The notes below the pieces were generated by a model that was given only the letters and a program-made list of their open reading frames with translations, had not been told where the DNA came from and searched no databases. Both the position numbers and the translations under genes were made by a program. 64,000 nt of DNA from Asterias amurensis (lineage: Eukaryota > Echinodermata > Asteroidea > Forcipulatida > Asteriidae): NCBI RefSeq assembly GCF_032118995.1, contig NC_092669.1:682001-746000 (forward strand), written 5' to 3'. Below are positions 12,101 to 30,228 of this stretch, piece after piece (position 1 is the stretch's first letter; every line of letters starts with the position of its first letter).

Positions 12101-15100
12101 ATACAACTAATCAATACAACTTGGTAACAATCAATACAACCTGGTGACAATCAATACAACTTGGTGACAATCAACACAATTAATCAATACAACTTGGTGA
12201 TAATTAATATAACTTAGTGACATTCAACAAACCTTGGTTAGAAACCATTACAACTTGGTGACAATCAACACAACTAATCAATACAACTTGGTGACAATTA
12301 TTATAACTTGGTGACAATCAATACAACTTGGTGACAATCAACACAACTAATCAATACAACTTGGTGACAATTAATGTAACTTGGTGACAATCAATACAAC
12401 TAATCAATACAACTTGGTGACAATCAATACAACTAACAACCTATACAACTTGGTGACAATCAATACAACTTGGTGACAATCAACACAACTATTCAATACA
12501 ACTTGGTGACAATCAATACAACTTGGTGACAATTAATACAACTTGGTGACAGACAATACAACTTGGTGACAATCAATACAACTAATCAATACAACTTGGT
12601 GACAATTAATGTTACTTGGTGACAATCAACACAACTAATCTATACAACTTGGTGACAATTAATGTAGCTTGGTGACAATCAATACAACTAATCAATACAA
12701 CTTGGTGACAATCAATATAATTTGGTGACAACCAATACAACTTAATGACAATAATCAATACAGCTTGGTGACAATCAATACAACTAACAACCTATACAAC
12801 TTGGTGACAATCAATACAACTTGGTGACAATCAACACAACTAGTCAATACAAATTGGTGACAATCAATATAACTTGGTGACAGTCAATACAACTTGGTGA
12901 CAGACAATACAACTTGGTGACAATCAATATAACTTGGTGACAGTCAATACAACTTGGTGACAATCAACACAACTAATCAATACAACTTGGTGACAATTAA
13001 TGTAACTTGTTAACAACCAATACAACTAATCAATACAACTTGGTGACAATCAATACAACTTGGTGACAATCAATACAACTAATCAATACAACTTGGTGAC
13101 AATTAATGTAACTTGTTAACAACCAATACAACTTGGTGACAATCAATACAACTTAGTGACAGTCAATACAACTTGGTGACAATCAATACCACTTGGTGAA
13201 AATTAATACAACTTAATAATAATAATCAATACAACTTCGTGACAATCATGCTTCACAGCCGATATTTATATACACATTATTTCATGTAGCAAAATTATTG
13301 CTTTCCGTGTAATTTTGTTCCAAAAGGAAAACACCATCAGTAACTCTATCAGTATTTATTATTTAATATTTTTGTTAATGTTGTTCTTAACAGGGACAAA
13401 AATGCTGTGGTGTGGAAAACTACACCGACTACTCGGGCAGTGCGTTCCAAACAGCTAACCCGGGGAAATTCGTTCCAGCAAGCTGCTGCAAAAAGGAGAC
13501 GGATACCTGCAATAACGCAAACGGAAACGACATAGCTGATCCAGCCCTCATTTACAGCGGTCCTAAAGAAGTAAGTGTCACCTATTGACCCAATTCACCT
13601 GACGTCATCATCCGAATAATCTTGGATGCGCCATTTTGGTAGTCAATGTCAACGTGTGTTACTCAGTGAATTTGCTCACCAATCTTGTACTGAACTACTA
13701 CTTGCAGGATACCAGTGAATTTGCTCACCAATCTTGCACTGAACTACTACTTGCAGGATACCAGTGATTTGCTCACCAATCTTGCACTGAACTATTACTT
13801 GCAGGATACCAGTTACAGACAATGCATGTTGATTCATTACGCCCAGAGTTATGTGCAAAATATGTTGACCTGGACAGGTGTCGAATGCAATTATGTCCTC
13901 TATGCAATAATATCCGGAGGACATTATTGCACATGCAACAATGTCCGCCGGACGATTTTGCATATGCATCAATGTCCGCCGGACGGTTTTGCATATGCAA
14001 TCATGTCGGCCAGGACGTTGCTGCATACTGCAATTGTGCCCACCCGGACACATTTGCATACGCAGTTGTGTCCGCCCCGTGCAAAACCGTCCTTGTAATA
14101 AATTAAACGCCCTTGGTCGACGAAACACAATTGCCATTGTTTTACAAGCTACTTAGTGCATGTCATGAATGACATGGGATGTTCGGCCGTTGGGTATTCG
14201 CTGCAATCATATACAGTCTTGTACATGTCCACCGGACACGATAGTATAAATGCAAAAGTGTTCGGAGCGGACAGTTTTGCACGGCGGACACAGTTGCATC
14301 TGACACCGGCTTGGTTCAGCGCACAATTGTAGTTTGTAAAATGACGTCACACTTTGCTTAATAGCGAGTGAAATTAATACAGATTATTAGGATCACTCGT
14401 TTTGAAATCAACCCGGACTAGGATAAAGGTTGCCAAACGAATACTCGCGAGTATTTTACGGGACTCTCATACCGCCAGAGCAATATGTAGTCTTACCTCA
14501 AGTCTGTACTTAGGAGCATAATCGCATCCATCCACATCGTACCAAGATCAACCTACATTTTTATTCGTTACGCTTTGTTTCTTACAGGGTTGCCTTCCAA
14601 AATTGGTGAAATTCTTCGAGGACAACTTCCTGTATATCGGAGCTGCGGCACTTGCACTAGTCGCCTTTGAGGTAAGTTCACACGGCTTGAGAAACGTCTA
14701 CAGAATAGTTACAGGGGCCCAATTTCATAAAGCCTGTAAGCACAAAAATTTGGTTAGCATGAAATTTCTTCCTTGATAAAAACAAGATTACCAACCAAAT
14801 TTTAATGTGTTGCATATTGCTTGTTACTGGCATTCAGCTGTTGTTTGCAAAATCACATGGAAATTTGGTTGGTAAATCCTGTTTTTATTAAGGAAGAAAT
14901 TTCATGCTAAGAAAATGTTTGTGCTTACAGGCTTATCAGTTTAATTCGATATCTCCGTTTCAGATAAAGAAGACTTTTCTGTTGTGATAAGAGTTTTGTT
15001 TGAGCAATGTCTGCCGAAAGGCGGAGTTTGTGAGGATATGTTCCCTTCTTGTGTTTGCCAAAGACGGTTTTGTTTTTCGTTACGTGCAGCATGAGTTTTT

Positions 15101-15924
15101 GTGAAAGTGTTGCGAGAAAGTTTGTCCTTTTTGGGATTTCTTCTGTCAGCAGTTTCTCACCATATATAGTTCATAAAAAAACTAATTATTTGGGGTTGAA
15201 CACGATTTGACTAAAGCGGGACTTGAACATTGGACCTCCGGATCAGTTCGTGGTGATCCACTTTAATAAGACTGTTTTATAATTTTAAAACAAACTCGCA
15301 GTTTAATGTTTTTGTTCTCCGTGAGCAGAGTGTTAACCTAACGTTGTATGTGTTGTTGCTGTTTCCAATTCCCTTTAGATATTCTCTTGTATCTTTGCAT
15401 GCTGTGTCATCAGTGGTATCAACAAGGACGAATACACCTAAATAACAGGTCTGCTCATTGGCCACCAGTCATGTCACATGTCTCATCCTACATCACTCAT
15501 CGACCAATCACAATCCATATTACTTAGTTACAAACCATGTTGTTTAGTGCGTCCAAAACACCACATGTGACTTTAAATCATTGTGTTCGTGCGGCAAGAT
15601 AGCACCCGAAATGAGCCTTGGGGTTGTAGGACACTACTGTAGTCAACTAACATAGCCGTAGCCGCTCAACCTAGACACTGTAAACAATAGCTGTAGCTGG
15701 TCGTAGCCAGTAGCCACAAAAGCACATACTGTACATATTATATAAACCATGACATCATTAAAGGTTGACACAACGATTACGTGCGCATAATCCACGCCAA
15801 GGAAAGCTTAAACTTGCAACGATATTGCTCGCAATAATCACGTTTTCTTCATTTCTCACAGATACTGGCGTGCATCTTTGCTTGCTGCGTCATCGGAGGC
15901 ATCAAGAGGGGAGAATACGAGTAG
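9140..15924 (+). CDS. Tetraspanin A (CD63/CD9-type), alternative last exons
   Basis: A four-pass membrane organiser that builds tetraspanin-enriched microdomains. Coding exons, all separated by phase-0 introns with GT/AG ends: 9140-9205, 10542-10739, 11112-11186, 11773-11874, 13394-13570, 14588-14671, then either 15379-15441 or 15862-15924. Either choice gives 254 aa. TM1 is about residues 12-37, TM2 51-76, TM3 89-111, and TM4 begins near 221. The TM2-TM3 turn holds FCGCCGAIKESSCLL. The large extracellular loop has the diagnostic CCG (151-153) and the SCC pair (178-179), with Cys186 and Cys208 completing six cysteines. The start ATG at 9140 follows an acceptor at 9104-9105, so 9106-9139 is 5' UTR. 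The family is certain; orthology to a named tetraspanin is not. Confidence 0.93.
9345..9690. mobile_element. Eroded MITE, family alpha, in tetraspanin A intron 1
   Basis: Shares GGTAATTGTCAAAGACC, ACTTCAGAGGGAGC, CAACAGCTCTCCATTGCTCG and the terminal GTGTCAAGTGCCT with alpha copies elsewhere. The left end is lost. A long T-run (about 9249-9276) lies just upstream. Confidence 0.6.
10370..10432. repeat. Short tandem repeat, about 19-bp unit
   Basis: Four imperfect copies of a unit of the form GGTGTCTGAACATATAAT lie 110-170 bp upstream of tetraspanin A exon 2. Confidence 0.7.
10862..11036. mobile_element. Partial MITE, family eta
   Basis: The right part of a foldback element ending in ATGAAATTGGGCCC. 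It contains the family landmarks CAGCTGAATACCAGTAACA, TTTTTATCAAGGAAGAAAT and TGCTTAGTAGCTC. The left terminus is missing. It lies in tetraspanin A intron 2. Confidence 0.65.
11390..11460. repeat. Low-complexity C, A, (AAT)n and (AAAT)n run
   Basis: A C-run is followed directly by an A-run, then AAT and AAAT microsatellites, in tetraspanin A intron 3. It follows a damaged alpha-type terminus at about 11,219 (TTAAAGGCACTGGATACT). Confidence 0.8.
11940..13245. repeat. 1.3-kb minisatellite, 20-bp unit, in tetraspanin A intron 4
   Basis: A tandem array built on CAACTTGGTGACAATCAATA (20 bp), interspersed with a shorter 13-bp variant CAACTAATCAATA and with ATTAATGTAACTTGGTGACA variants. Larger blocks are themselves repeated: the CTTAGTGACATTCAACAAAC segment at 11,940 recurs at 12,213, and the AACAACCTATACAACTTGG segment near 12,435 recurs near 12,785. 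It fills most of the 1.5-kb intron. Without unique spacers or an equal-length repeat and spacer plan it is not a CRISPR array. Confidence 0.95.
13668..13816. repeat. Three tandem copies of a 49-bp unit
   Basis: Units start at about 13,668, 13,717 and 13,766 and contain CTCACCAATCTTGCACTGAA and ACTACTTGCAGGATACCAG. Each copy carries an acceptor-like CTTGCAG, about 100-250 bp downstream of the exon 5 donor. Confidence 0.9.
13890..14320. repeat. GC-rich palindromic repeats, about 32-bp unit
   Basis: Repeated TGTCCGCCGGAC palindromes alternate with TTTTGCATATGCA palindromes, giving a chain of small dyads. The array decays to the right (ACCGGACACGAT, GCGGACACAGTTGCAT). The symmetry leaves open reading frames on both strands that I do not regard as genes. 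Confidence 0.8.
14714..14940. mobile_element. MITE, family eta, in tetraspanin A intron 6
   Basis: Foldback element. The left terminus is GGGGCCCAATTTCATAAAGC; internally AAATTTCTTCCTTGATAAAA is mirrored by TTTTTATTAAGGAAGAAATT. The right terminus is eroded near 14,940. Better copies are at 17,318-17,563 and 44,516-44,736. Confidence 0.75.
15379..15441 (+). CDS. Tetraspanin A terminal exon 7a (tail ...NKDEYT)
   Basis: A 3' splice site (TTTAG) opens a 63-bp phase-0 exon that finishes TM4 and encodes a cytosolic tail ending GINKDEYT, then TAA. ATTAAA near 15,758 is a possible poly(A) signal before the next exon. Included in the gene entry; listed apart because exon 7b has the same length, phase and role. 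Confidence 0.85.
   Translation: MFSCIFACCVISGINKDEYT
15862..15924 (+). CDS. Tetraspanin A terminal exon 7b (tail ...KRGEYE)
   Basis: A second 63-bp phase-0 exon after CTCACAG, 483 bp beyond 7a. It encodes the same CIFACCVI membrane stretch but a different tail (GIKRGEYE, then TAG). ATTAAA near 15,982 is a possible poly(A) signal. The shared middle and diverged tail identify a tandem exon duplication. Confidence 0.85.
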   Translation: MLACIFACCVIGGIKRGEYE

Positions 15925-17317
15925 TTCGTGCCAGCTAGCTAACGAGTAGTTCATGTCATATCAGTGTGCCTAATTGTTATTATTAAATCACACATTATTT
16001 TATTTAAATTCCAGCTTTTCAAATTTTCAACTTTGGCGCCTTACAAAACGAAACTGCAACTCAGGCCCTTCTTAGTTTTGCTTATTGCATTTAGCAATTT
16101 TTGAATTAATATCAACATTTACTATTGATTTTTGTTTTGTTTTGTTGAAACCGTTAATTTGCATGCAGTTTTGTTTTTATATTTTGTATAAAACTTCACG
16201 TGTTATCTTGTCGTGGCCCTTTTTGAAACCACGGCTTTGGATTCGGCTTTGGCTAGCTTGGCCCCGCGGTTGTTTTTGACAATTTGAAGGTGCTTTACAT
16301 TACGTGCTCAGGGCTTCAGACGAGAGAACGGAGCCGGAAGCCAAATCCAAATCCGAAGCTGTGGTGTAAAAAGCAACATGTTGTTTAAACAGATGAAGAA
16401 AACATACTTGGAAGAAGAGGGAAAACCGATAGAATGAAAAATAAAGTGATGATTTATAATTAGGATCTGACTTTTTGAATTTTGAACCGAAAGGGATCAA
16501 ATTGAACCTGCCCTATTTAGCATAAACGCGTTTCAGCCGCTCAATTTTTTACCAATCAGGTCGCTTGTAGTATAGCTGTAGGACCTTCCTTTTTTTACAC
16601 GAGACGTATGATAGGGCAGTAAGCAAAACCGTCTTTACATGTTACGCAGTTCTTGTTAATGTCAACGTAAGTAGGATTTGAAACTTTCAACTTTAATGTC
16701 AACTTACATTTGTAGAAATTTAAGTATTAGTCAGGCTTACATAATCGCTCAAAAAAAAGGCGGACGAAACGTGATACCTTTAAAGGATATTATTTCGTTG
16801 GATGATGCCATAATTCGAATGGGGTGTTCAACCCAAACTAAAACTTCCTGAAAGTTAAATCCTCAATGAAAGACGAGCGCCCTCTAGTGACAATGTTTTG
16901 GCGGTTGGATGAGACGAGTTTTCGACCCTATCTCAATATCGCACAGAAGGAACACCTGGAAAGCAGGAGAGTTTGGTCGAATGCCCCTTTAAATAATTTT
17001 AAAGAGACAATTATAGTGATTATAATCCTTCTATAATCCTTGTAATGATAATTATTTAAAAAATAAAGAGAAATTCAAATAAAAATTTATCTTTGATAAT
17101 TGAAATCTAAATTGTAAAAAAAACCGATAGGATCAATTTGTAACTACAACGTAATACTTTCAGCATAGAAAACCCGTTGACGAACGCTGTATAAAATAAA
17201 CCAAAAAAAAATACAACTAAATGTTCTTTTCCTCTCAATTTTGTTATCAATTGTCACCGCTACCCTCCTAAATCAGAATGGTTTAGCCCATGACGTCACA
17301 GATACTCTCCTTTATCT
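15925..17317. other. Gap between convergent genes
   Basis: 3' flank of tetraspanin A. No exon seen. GCGCCCTCTAGTG at 16,877-16,889 resembles a CTCF-type core. Otherwise the sequence is AT-rich with no recognised repeat. Confidence 0.5.
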
Positions 17318-17563
17318 GGGCCCAATTTCATAGAGCCGCTCAGCACAAAGATTTGCTAAGCATGAAATTTCTTCCTTGATAAAAACAGGATTACCAACAA
17401 AAATTCCATTTGTTGCATATTTCTTGTTACTGGTATTTAGCTGTTGTTGCTTATCCTGAAAATCATGTGGAATGGAAAATTGGTTGGTAATCCTGTTTCT
17501 ATCAAGGCAGAAATTTCATGCAAAGCAAATATGTGTGCTTAGCAGCTGTATGAAATTGGGCCC
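17318..17563. mobile_element. MITE, family eta, complete
   Basis: A 246-bp foldback with both termini present: GGGCCCAATTTCATAGAGC on the left and GTATGAAATTGGGCCC on the right. The arms mirror over most of their length (CCTTGATAAAAACAGGATTA against AATCCTGTTTCTATCAAGG). It lies between two direct copies of CCCATGACGTCAC (about 17,287 and 17,577). No coding capacity. Confidence 0.85.
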
Positions 17564-18237
17564 AGATAGTTAAAACCCATGACGTCACTGATGTCTGAGC
17601 ATGCAATGTAAGACACTCTCAGTCCAACTCAGTTACTTTAACTCATCTTTGTTTTAATGTTCAATCAATAGCAACAAATGTCATGGTTCTCAGTCTTATA
17701 ACGAATAAACATACAAAAAGAAAAAAAAAAAACTATACACAAACGACATGTTTACAAAACAAATGCAATAAGCAAGTTTAAAAATGTGGTTTTACGTAAT
17801 GAGTGGCCTCTTGCCAGCAGGGCTTTCTCTCCAGACTAAGCGCGGTGCCCATGTGAGCATATCCGCAACATTTTACATCATAAAATCCAAATGGTTTATT
17901 TCCTTACTTCTCCAGCACAGCCCCCCCCCCCCTCCTCCCCCCCCCTTCCCCCAATTCCAAACAACAATACTGTCTTTCTTTTTCTTTGATTCGAGTAGCA
18001 CACGTCCGTACCAGAAAGTAATAGCAGAAGTTTAAAATCTATTACTTAGAAGCAGATTATTCATCCTAAAACATCCTTCTGTTGGCATAAACCCTTTTAT
18101 CTTCAAGTACGCGCTAATCCTCCAATCAGATTGGCAGAATGGAGTGATGATAAAAACCTATATTGCACGGCTAATATCACTACCATGCGTCTTGTGTGTT
18201 CTATGTCACGCGCCAAGTTTGCTTGAAGATAAATACG
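17564..18237. other. Gene-free stretch with C-rich low complexity
   Basis: Poly-C/CT tract at about 17,920-17,952. An inverted pair TTATCTTCAAG / CTTGAAGATAA (about 18,099 and 18,222) may be the termini of a small decayed element. No gene. Confidence 0.5.
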
Positions 18238-18374
18238 TTATCACACACGCGCTCGTGGAAATACGGAAAATATAGCGCGTCTGCGTCCAATATCCAACTC
18301 GACCTTTGGCCTTGTTGGATATGGGACGCAGAAGCGCTATATATTTCCGTATTCCACTCGCGCTTGTGTGATAA
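18238..18374. mobile_element. 137-bp hairpin element
   Basis: Begins TTATCACACACGCGCTCGTG and ends CGCGCTTGTGTGATAA. The inner arms carry GGAAATACGG and GACGCAGA with their complements, around a short loop at about 18,300. The near-full-length inverted repeat fits a small MITE or a palindromic fossil of one. Confidence 0.75.
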
Positions 18375-19813
18375 CTTTAATTAGAAATATTCCAAAAACG
18401 CGAAAATTTAATTGGACTTTACGTTGTTCATGAAGAGTTGTAAAGAAAACATCAGCCACTCAAAGCTTAAGTCGGAGAATAATTGTATATTTGATACGCC
18501 AATTATATAAGCAAATAATTGTCCATGTACTTATACATGTACACTTCAGTTTGTCTTTTCTAGCAACCAAGATCTCATATAAAAGTTGTTGCTCATCGTG
18601 ACAATCTTAACACAGCAGTGCAGTGTCCAAACACCAACACTAGGAACATCAGTGAAGCAAAAAATCCTCTGCATTACAGTTACTCAAACAAGAAAAGATT
18701 ACAAAATAAATTGACTACAGTACAAGGAATTATAATGATGTACATTTACAAGAAAAAAATAGAATTTCCTTTCCCTTATGACGAGGGTAAAGCCCTCAAG
18801 AGTCCTTGGAGTTCCAAATAAATTAGCCTCATCTTAATATTTATCTTGCACTAGATTCTTCAAGCATTACTTGATTAGTAACTGGGTATAGGAATAAATA
18901 GCAATGCATGAGAATGGGGAGGGAGTAGGGGGGGCCAACTGAAAAAGGGGGGTGGTTCAACTTGGGGAGCGCTGTGACAGTCCATGGGTTGATTCTTCCA
19001 CAGGACCACTGGCCCCCTACTGGCCCAGTTTACCGTTCAGGACAGCGGAGTTCAAAATGATGAGAAAACTGGGTGGGCTGGGGGGGGGGGGAAGGGGGGG
19101 GGGTTGAATGACAAGGATGATGCATGGGAAATTGTCAGGGCTTTAATTTTACACTGAAATTATTGGCCTGAGGCCAGTCAATTACTGGCTCAGTAATTTT
19201 AGAGTCGGTCGGTAAACTTAAGACGGTGGTTTGGTTTTTTCCTCTTCAATTCAACATCTTTGTCTCAAAGAATGTTTAAATGTTGAGTTTGCGTTTCACA
19301 AATGTCTTTTATAACTCTGCTGCGTATCGCCCATAAAACAGTAGAGATAAATCTACTTGTAGCGTTTTGTTGAAATGAGAAAGTTTAGATGACGTAACTG
19401 TGTTCTCATTTCAACTCTTGTATCGTTTTATTTGTTTTTCTGGCCTCGGTCCAGTAACGAGTCTGTGCCTCAAAGTCCTACAGGCGATTCCAAGAAAAGC
19501 TAGGGTTAATCCTATCTCGAGTTAGGACGAGTAACTTATCTTGAGTTAGGGCGAGTAACCCGTTCTAACTTAATATGGGTTCAATGTGTCTGCGAGTAAC
19601 CTTTCCGAACTTAATATGGGTTCAATTTGATCTAACGTCTTCGAAGATGGAAATGAACTCGTACGAAGTCCTTAAAATTAATCCTAAAGTTAGGAAGTTT
19701 AGGTGAAATTTACGGCTATGTTTTGTGGATTTTTGCTTTAAATTTGAGCCCTAATTAGTCAGAGAGTCTTTCCATAATTTGACGTGACTGGCGTTCTTAC
19801 TTTACATTGGATT
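18375..19813. other. 3' flank of PRMT1
   Basis: Probable 3' UTR of PRMT1 at the right side: AATAAA on the minus strand at 19,427-19,432, about 380 bp past the stop, is a candidate poly(A) signal. G-rich low complexity at 18,916-19,100. No other gene seen. Confidence 0.45.
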
Positions 19814-27469
<7,656 letters not shown>

Positions 27470-27560
27470 GCTGCATCTACTTATTGAACGAAATTAAATG
27501 CACGCCATGCGGCTTGTGTACTACGTCACAGAAACTGGAGGTCAAAGGGAACGGACACAA
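27470..27560. promoter_or_regulatory. Probable PRMT1 promoter and 5' UTR
   Basis: The 90 bp upstream of the start codon contain CTACGTCACAG, a CRE-like site, but no TATA box at a convincing distance. Placement rests only on position. Confidence 0.3.
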
Positions 27561-28384
27561 GTAAAATTAATTATGTATGCTGTTAAAGTAAACCTTGAGG
27601 CCAGCTTCTTTTCTTTAGCTTGTTTACTCTATGGTTTAATGGGGGTTTTTTTCTGTTTACAAATTTATTAAAAATACATTATGCTATAAAATCCAGTATT
27701 TTGAAATGAAACCTAAGCCATTTTACTGAAAAAATATGTTTGTTTTTTTTCTATTTCATTCTTCAGCAAACTAGAATAGAATAACTATTATTTTACTTTT
27801 GTAAACATAATTTTGTTTCGGCCCACCCTCGGTTTGTGCAACACAAATTTTAACAGTGCACATATTTTTGCATGTCGTCGATCCGTTGTGTGTCTCATTT
27901 ACATAATAAACCGCAAAGTGGATCTTGGCACCACACGAAACGATCTGACTTATAAAATCGAATTCCTCAAGAAATTCATCTATTTCTACAAGTTGTCCAG
28001 CGATCACAGACTTGTAAGTAAATTATTAAAATCTGTAATTATTTGATGATGTAATTATTGTAGGTGCGTGGAAATCGGGCTGAAGGTTTGTAAGTAATTT
28101 GAGTGAAATTAGAGTGGGATTTGCACTGTCAATGTCGTTCACACAGCCGTGTGACGACTGAGTAATGATGGGGTGACAGACGTCGATTGACGGGGGATGG
28201 AAGGAGCTTCACACGGTCGGTCGGTCGGTCGGGCGGGCGGGGGCCCTGTCGGTGGTGTGGTGAGAGATTGAATCATTTCAGAGATTGTAGCTTGAGCTGT
28301 TGAGATAATTGCCAATTTATGAGGGACAATCTATGATAAATGGAGGGTGCCTGTGTGTTGGATTGCAGCCGACAGTGTGCTGTT
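27561..28384. other. Gap between divergent PRMT1 and tetraspanin B
   Basis: AT-rich, then locally GC-rich at 28,217-28,245 where (CGGT)n and (CGGG)n runs occur, which may be a small CpG-rich promoter for tetraspanin B. A minus-strand frame at 27,771-28,007 is not convincing. No exon called. Confidence 0.4.
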
Positions 28385-28566
28385 TTTAAGCTGAGCAAAC
28401 TAAGTTAACTAGCTAAGCACAGAAAAACCTTGTTTAGCAAAAATAGTTTCCCATCCATCATTCCATGATATTTACATTGCTATGTGACTGGTGCCCAACT
28501 CATTTTTTGCTAACCAAAAAAAATAATTTTTAAGCAGTGTTTTCTGCTAAACATGAAATTGGGGCC
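28385..28566. mobile_element. Eroded MITE, family eta
   Basis: CTAAGCACAGAAAAACCTTG on the left and the right terminus ACATGAAATTGGGGCCC match the eta family, but most of the arms have drifted. Confidence 0.5.
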
Positions 28567-28768
28567 CTGTGTGTAGTGTGAGTGGAAAACCAGAACATCA
28601 TGGAGGGCAAACAAAAAGGGGAATAATTATATGAAAAAAAATATTTAAAGAAATAGGGCCTCATATTAATAATATTTAACATAATTCGCACACATAAATA
28701 CAACATTAGTATTGGTAAAACAATAATAAATCATTTGATCCTACAATAATACGTAAGTACTAGGAGTA

Positions 28769-28859
28769 GGGTGTTGCTACTTCTAGAAACTATTATAAGG
28801 CTCCCCTGTGAGCGGGGAGTGAGCGGGGAGCCTCATAGTTTCTAGAAGTAGGGTGTTGC
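28769..28859. mobile_element. 73-bp micro-MITE with direct repeats
   Basis: The hairpin 28,778-28,850 starts TACTTCTAGAAACTAT and ends ATAGTTTCTAGAAGTA, with GGCTCCCC / GGGGAGCC inside. It is bounded by direct repeats GGGTGTTGC (28,769-28,777 and 28,851-28,859). Related termini are at 49,553-49,598, 56,811-56,856 and, as a half copy, at 58,257-58,272. Confidence 0.8.
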
Positions 28860-29519
28860 AGCGCTGAGGAATAATGTCATAATTTTTAATATGATTTAGC
28901 AATTTGAATTCATGATTTTGTTTTTGCTTCATACAAGTTTTGATATATACATGTATATCAACGCATCATTCCTCTTTTGGAGTAGCGCTTGATAACATAC
29001 AATTTGTTTAATTTAATTCTTATTTGTAATAAATTATTATCAATCATTATTTATAAATTAATAGCTAGAATGATGAGTCAATTTGTGTCAACTCAGATGC
29101 TGGATGAACATGTTTTATGTATGAAAGCCTTGTCCCTGAAATAGTTACAGAGTCTGTGTCAGATCTCTACCGCACTATTGTTTGAGTGACATCTAAAATG
29201 AAAATGCTAACTCCTTGCTAGACCACGATTACACCAAGCAAGATGTTAATTACGAAACTAGAATCAAAATAAGAATTCATCATATTAAACTGTTTTACTT
29301 TATATAAATAAAAAAAAATTATTTATCTCCTTCTGTCTTCTGTTTCATGTGTTAACAGTATATTTGGGTTGAACACCACTCTCGAGAGAAGGATGCAAGA
29401 ATTTTTTAAAAAGACCACCAGACTTGTCCTGTCTTGAGTTTACTGGCCCGACACTAAAATCACTGGCCGTTGGTACGGTGTAAAATTCAAACTAGGCCTA
29501 GCCTTGTCTTGTGTTCCTC
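28860..29519. other. Gene-free stretch
   Basis: AT-rich. Around 29,418-29,470 lies the uninterrupted copy of the repeat that the MITE at 22,648 split. No gene. Confidence 0.5.
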
Positions 29520-30228
29520 TTAAGGGCACTGTACACGTTTGGTAATTGTCAAAGACCAGTATCCCATCATAAGCAGAGCCTGTGAAAATTTGGGCCCAAT
29601 CGGTCTTTGAAGTTGCGAGAAAATGATGAAAAGAAAAAACACCCTTGTTGGACGAATTTGTGTGCTTTCAGACAGGAATAAAAGACTTCTAGCTAGAAGT
29701 ATTTTATTATTTTAGTGAGAAAGTACCTCTTTCTCAAAAACTATGTTACTTCAGAGGGAGTCGTTTCCCACAATGTTTTATATTGTCAAAGCTCTCCAAT
29801 GCTCATTACCATGTCAGTTTTTAAGTTAATATTTGTTTTGAGTATTTATAGTGTGTTTGCTTCCTTATGTGACTGGATTAGTATGTTTGCTTCCCTATGT
29901 CACTTTAGATTTGTTAAATTTCTATGTACTGTCTAATTCTCACAATTGTTTTGTTTTCTCAACAAGAGTATGAAATAAATGTGTATTGAATTAACAGGCT
30001 TTCGAGCTGAAGTGTTTAATTATACTTTTGTTGATCCTGGCCATCACATTAGGGTTGTTTTATAATTTCCTGTGCCCTTATTGTTTTTCTTGCTTTGTAT
30101 TTACTTTTGTACATGTACTTATAATTATCTATTTGACATACAGTCTGCTTGTATTTGTAATTGTTTATTGGCAAAATAAAGAATAAGAATAAGAATAAGT
30201 AATTACCAAACGTGTACCTTCCCTTTGA
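29520..30228. mobile_element. Hairpin MITE with a LINE tail inside it
   Basis: Left TTAA at 29,520-29,523 then GGGCACTGTACACGTTTGG; right CCAAACGTGTACCTTCCCT then a degraded TTGA. Alpha-like landmarks follow the left terminus. The right half is replaced by about 250 bp ending in ATTGGCAAAATAAAG and (AATAAG)n, the signature of a LINE 3' end, so a LINE tail appears to have inserted into the MITE. Confidence 0.65.

Noticed and set aside
11940-13245. CRISPR-like regular repeat array
   Set aside because: Units are contiguous with no unique spacers, lie in a spliced eukaryotic intron and vary like a minisatellite.
13676-14137. Overlapping open frames on both strands
   Set aside because: They arise from the 49-bp and palindromic tandem repeats, which happen to lack stops; there is no domain and the sequence is intronic.
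27771-28007. Minus-strand 78-codon frame upstream of PRMT1
   Set aside because: It has an attractive LVEIDEFLEEFDFISQIV stretch but no recognised domain, no convincing splice sites and no link to PRMT1, which has its own start at 27,469.
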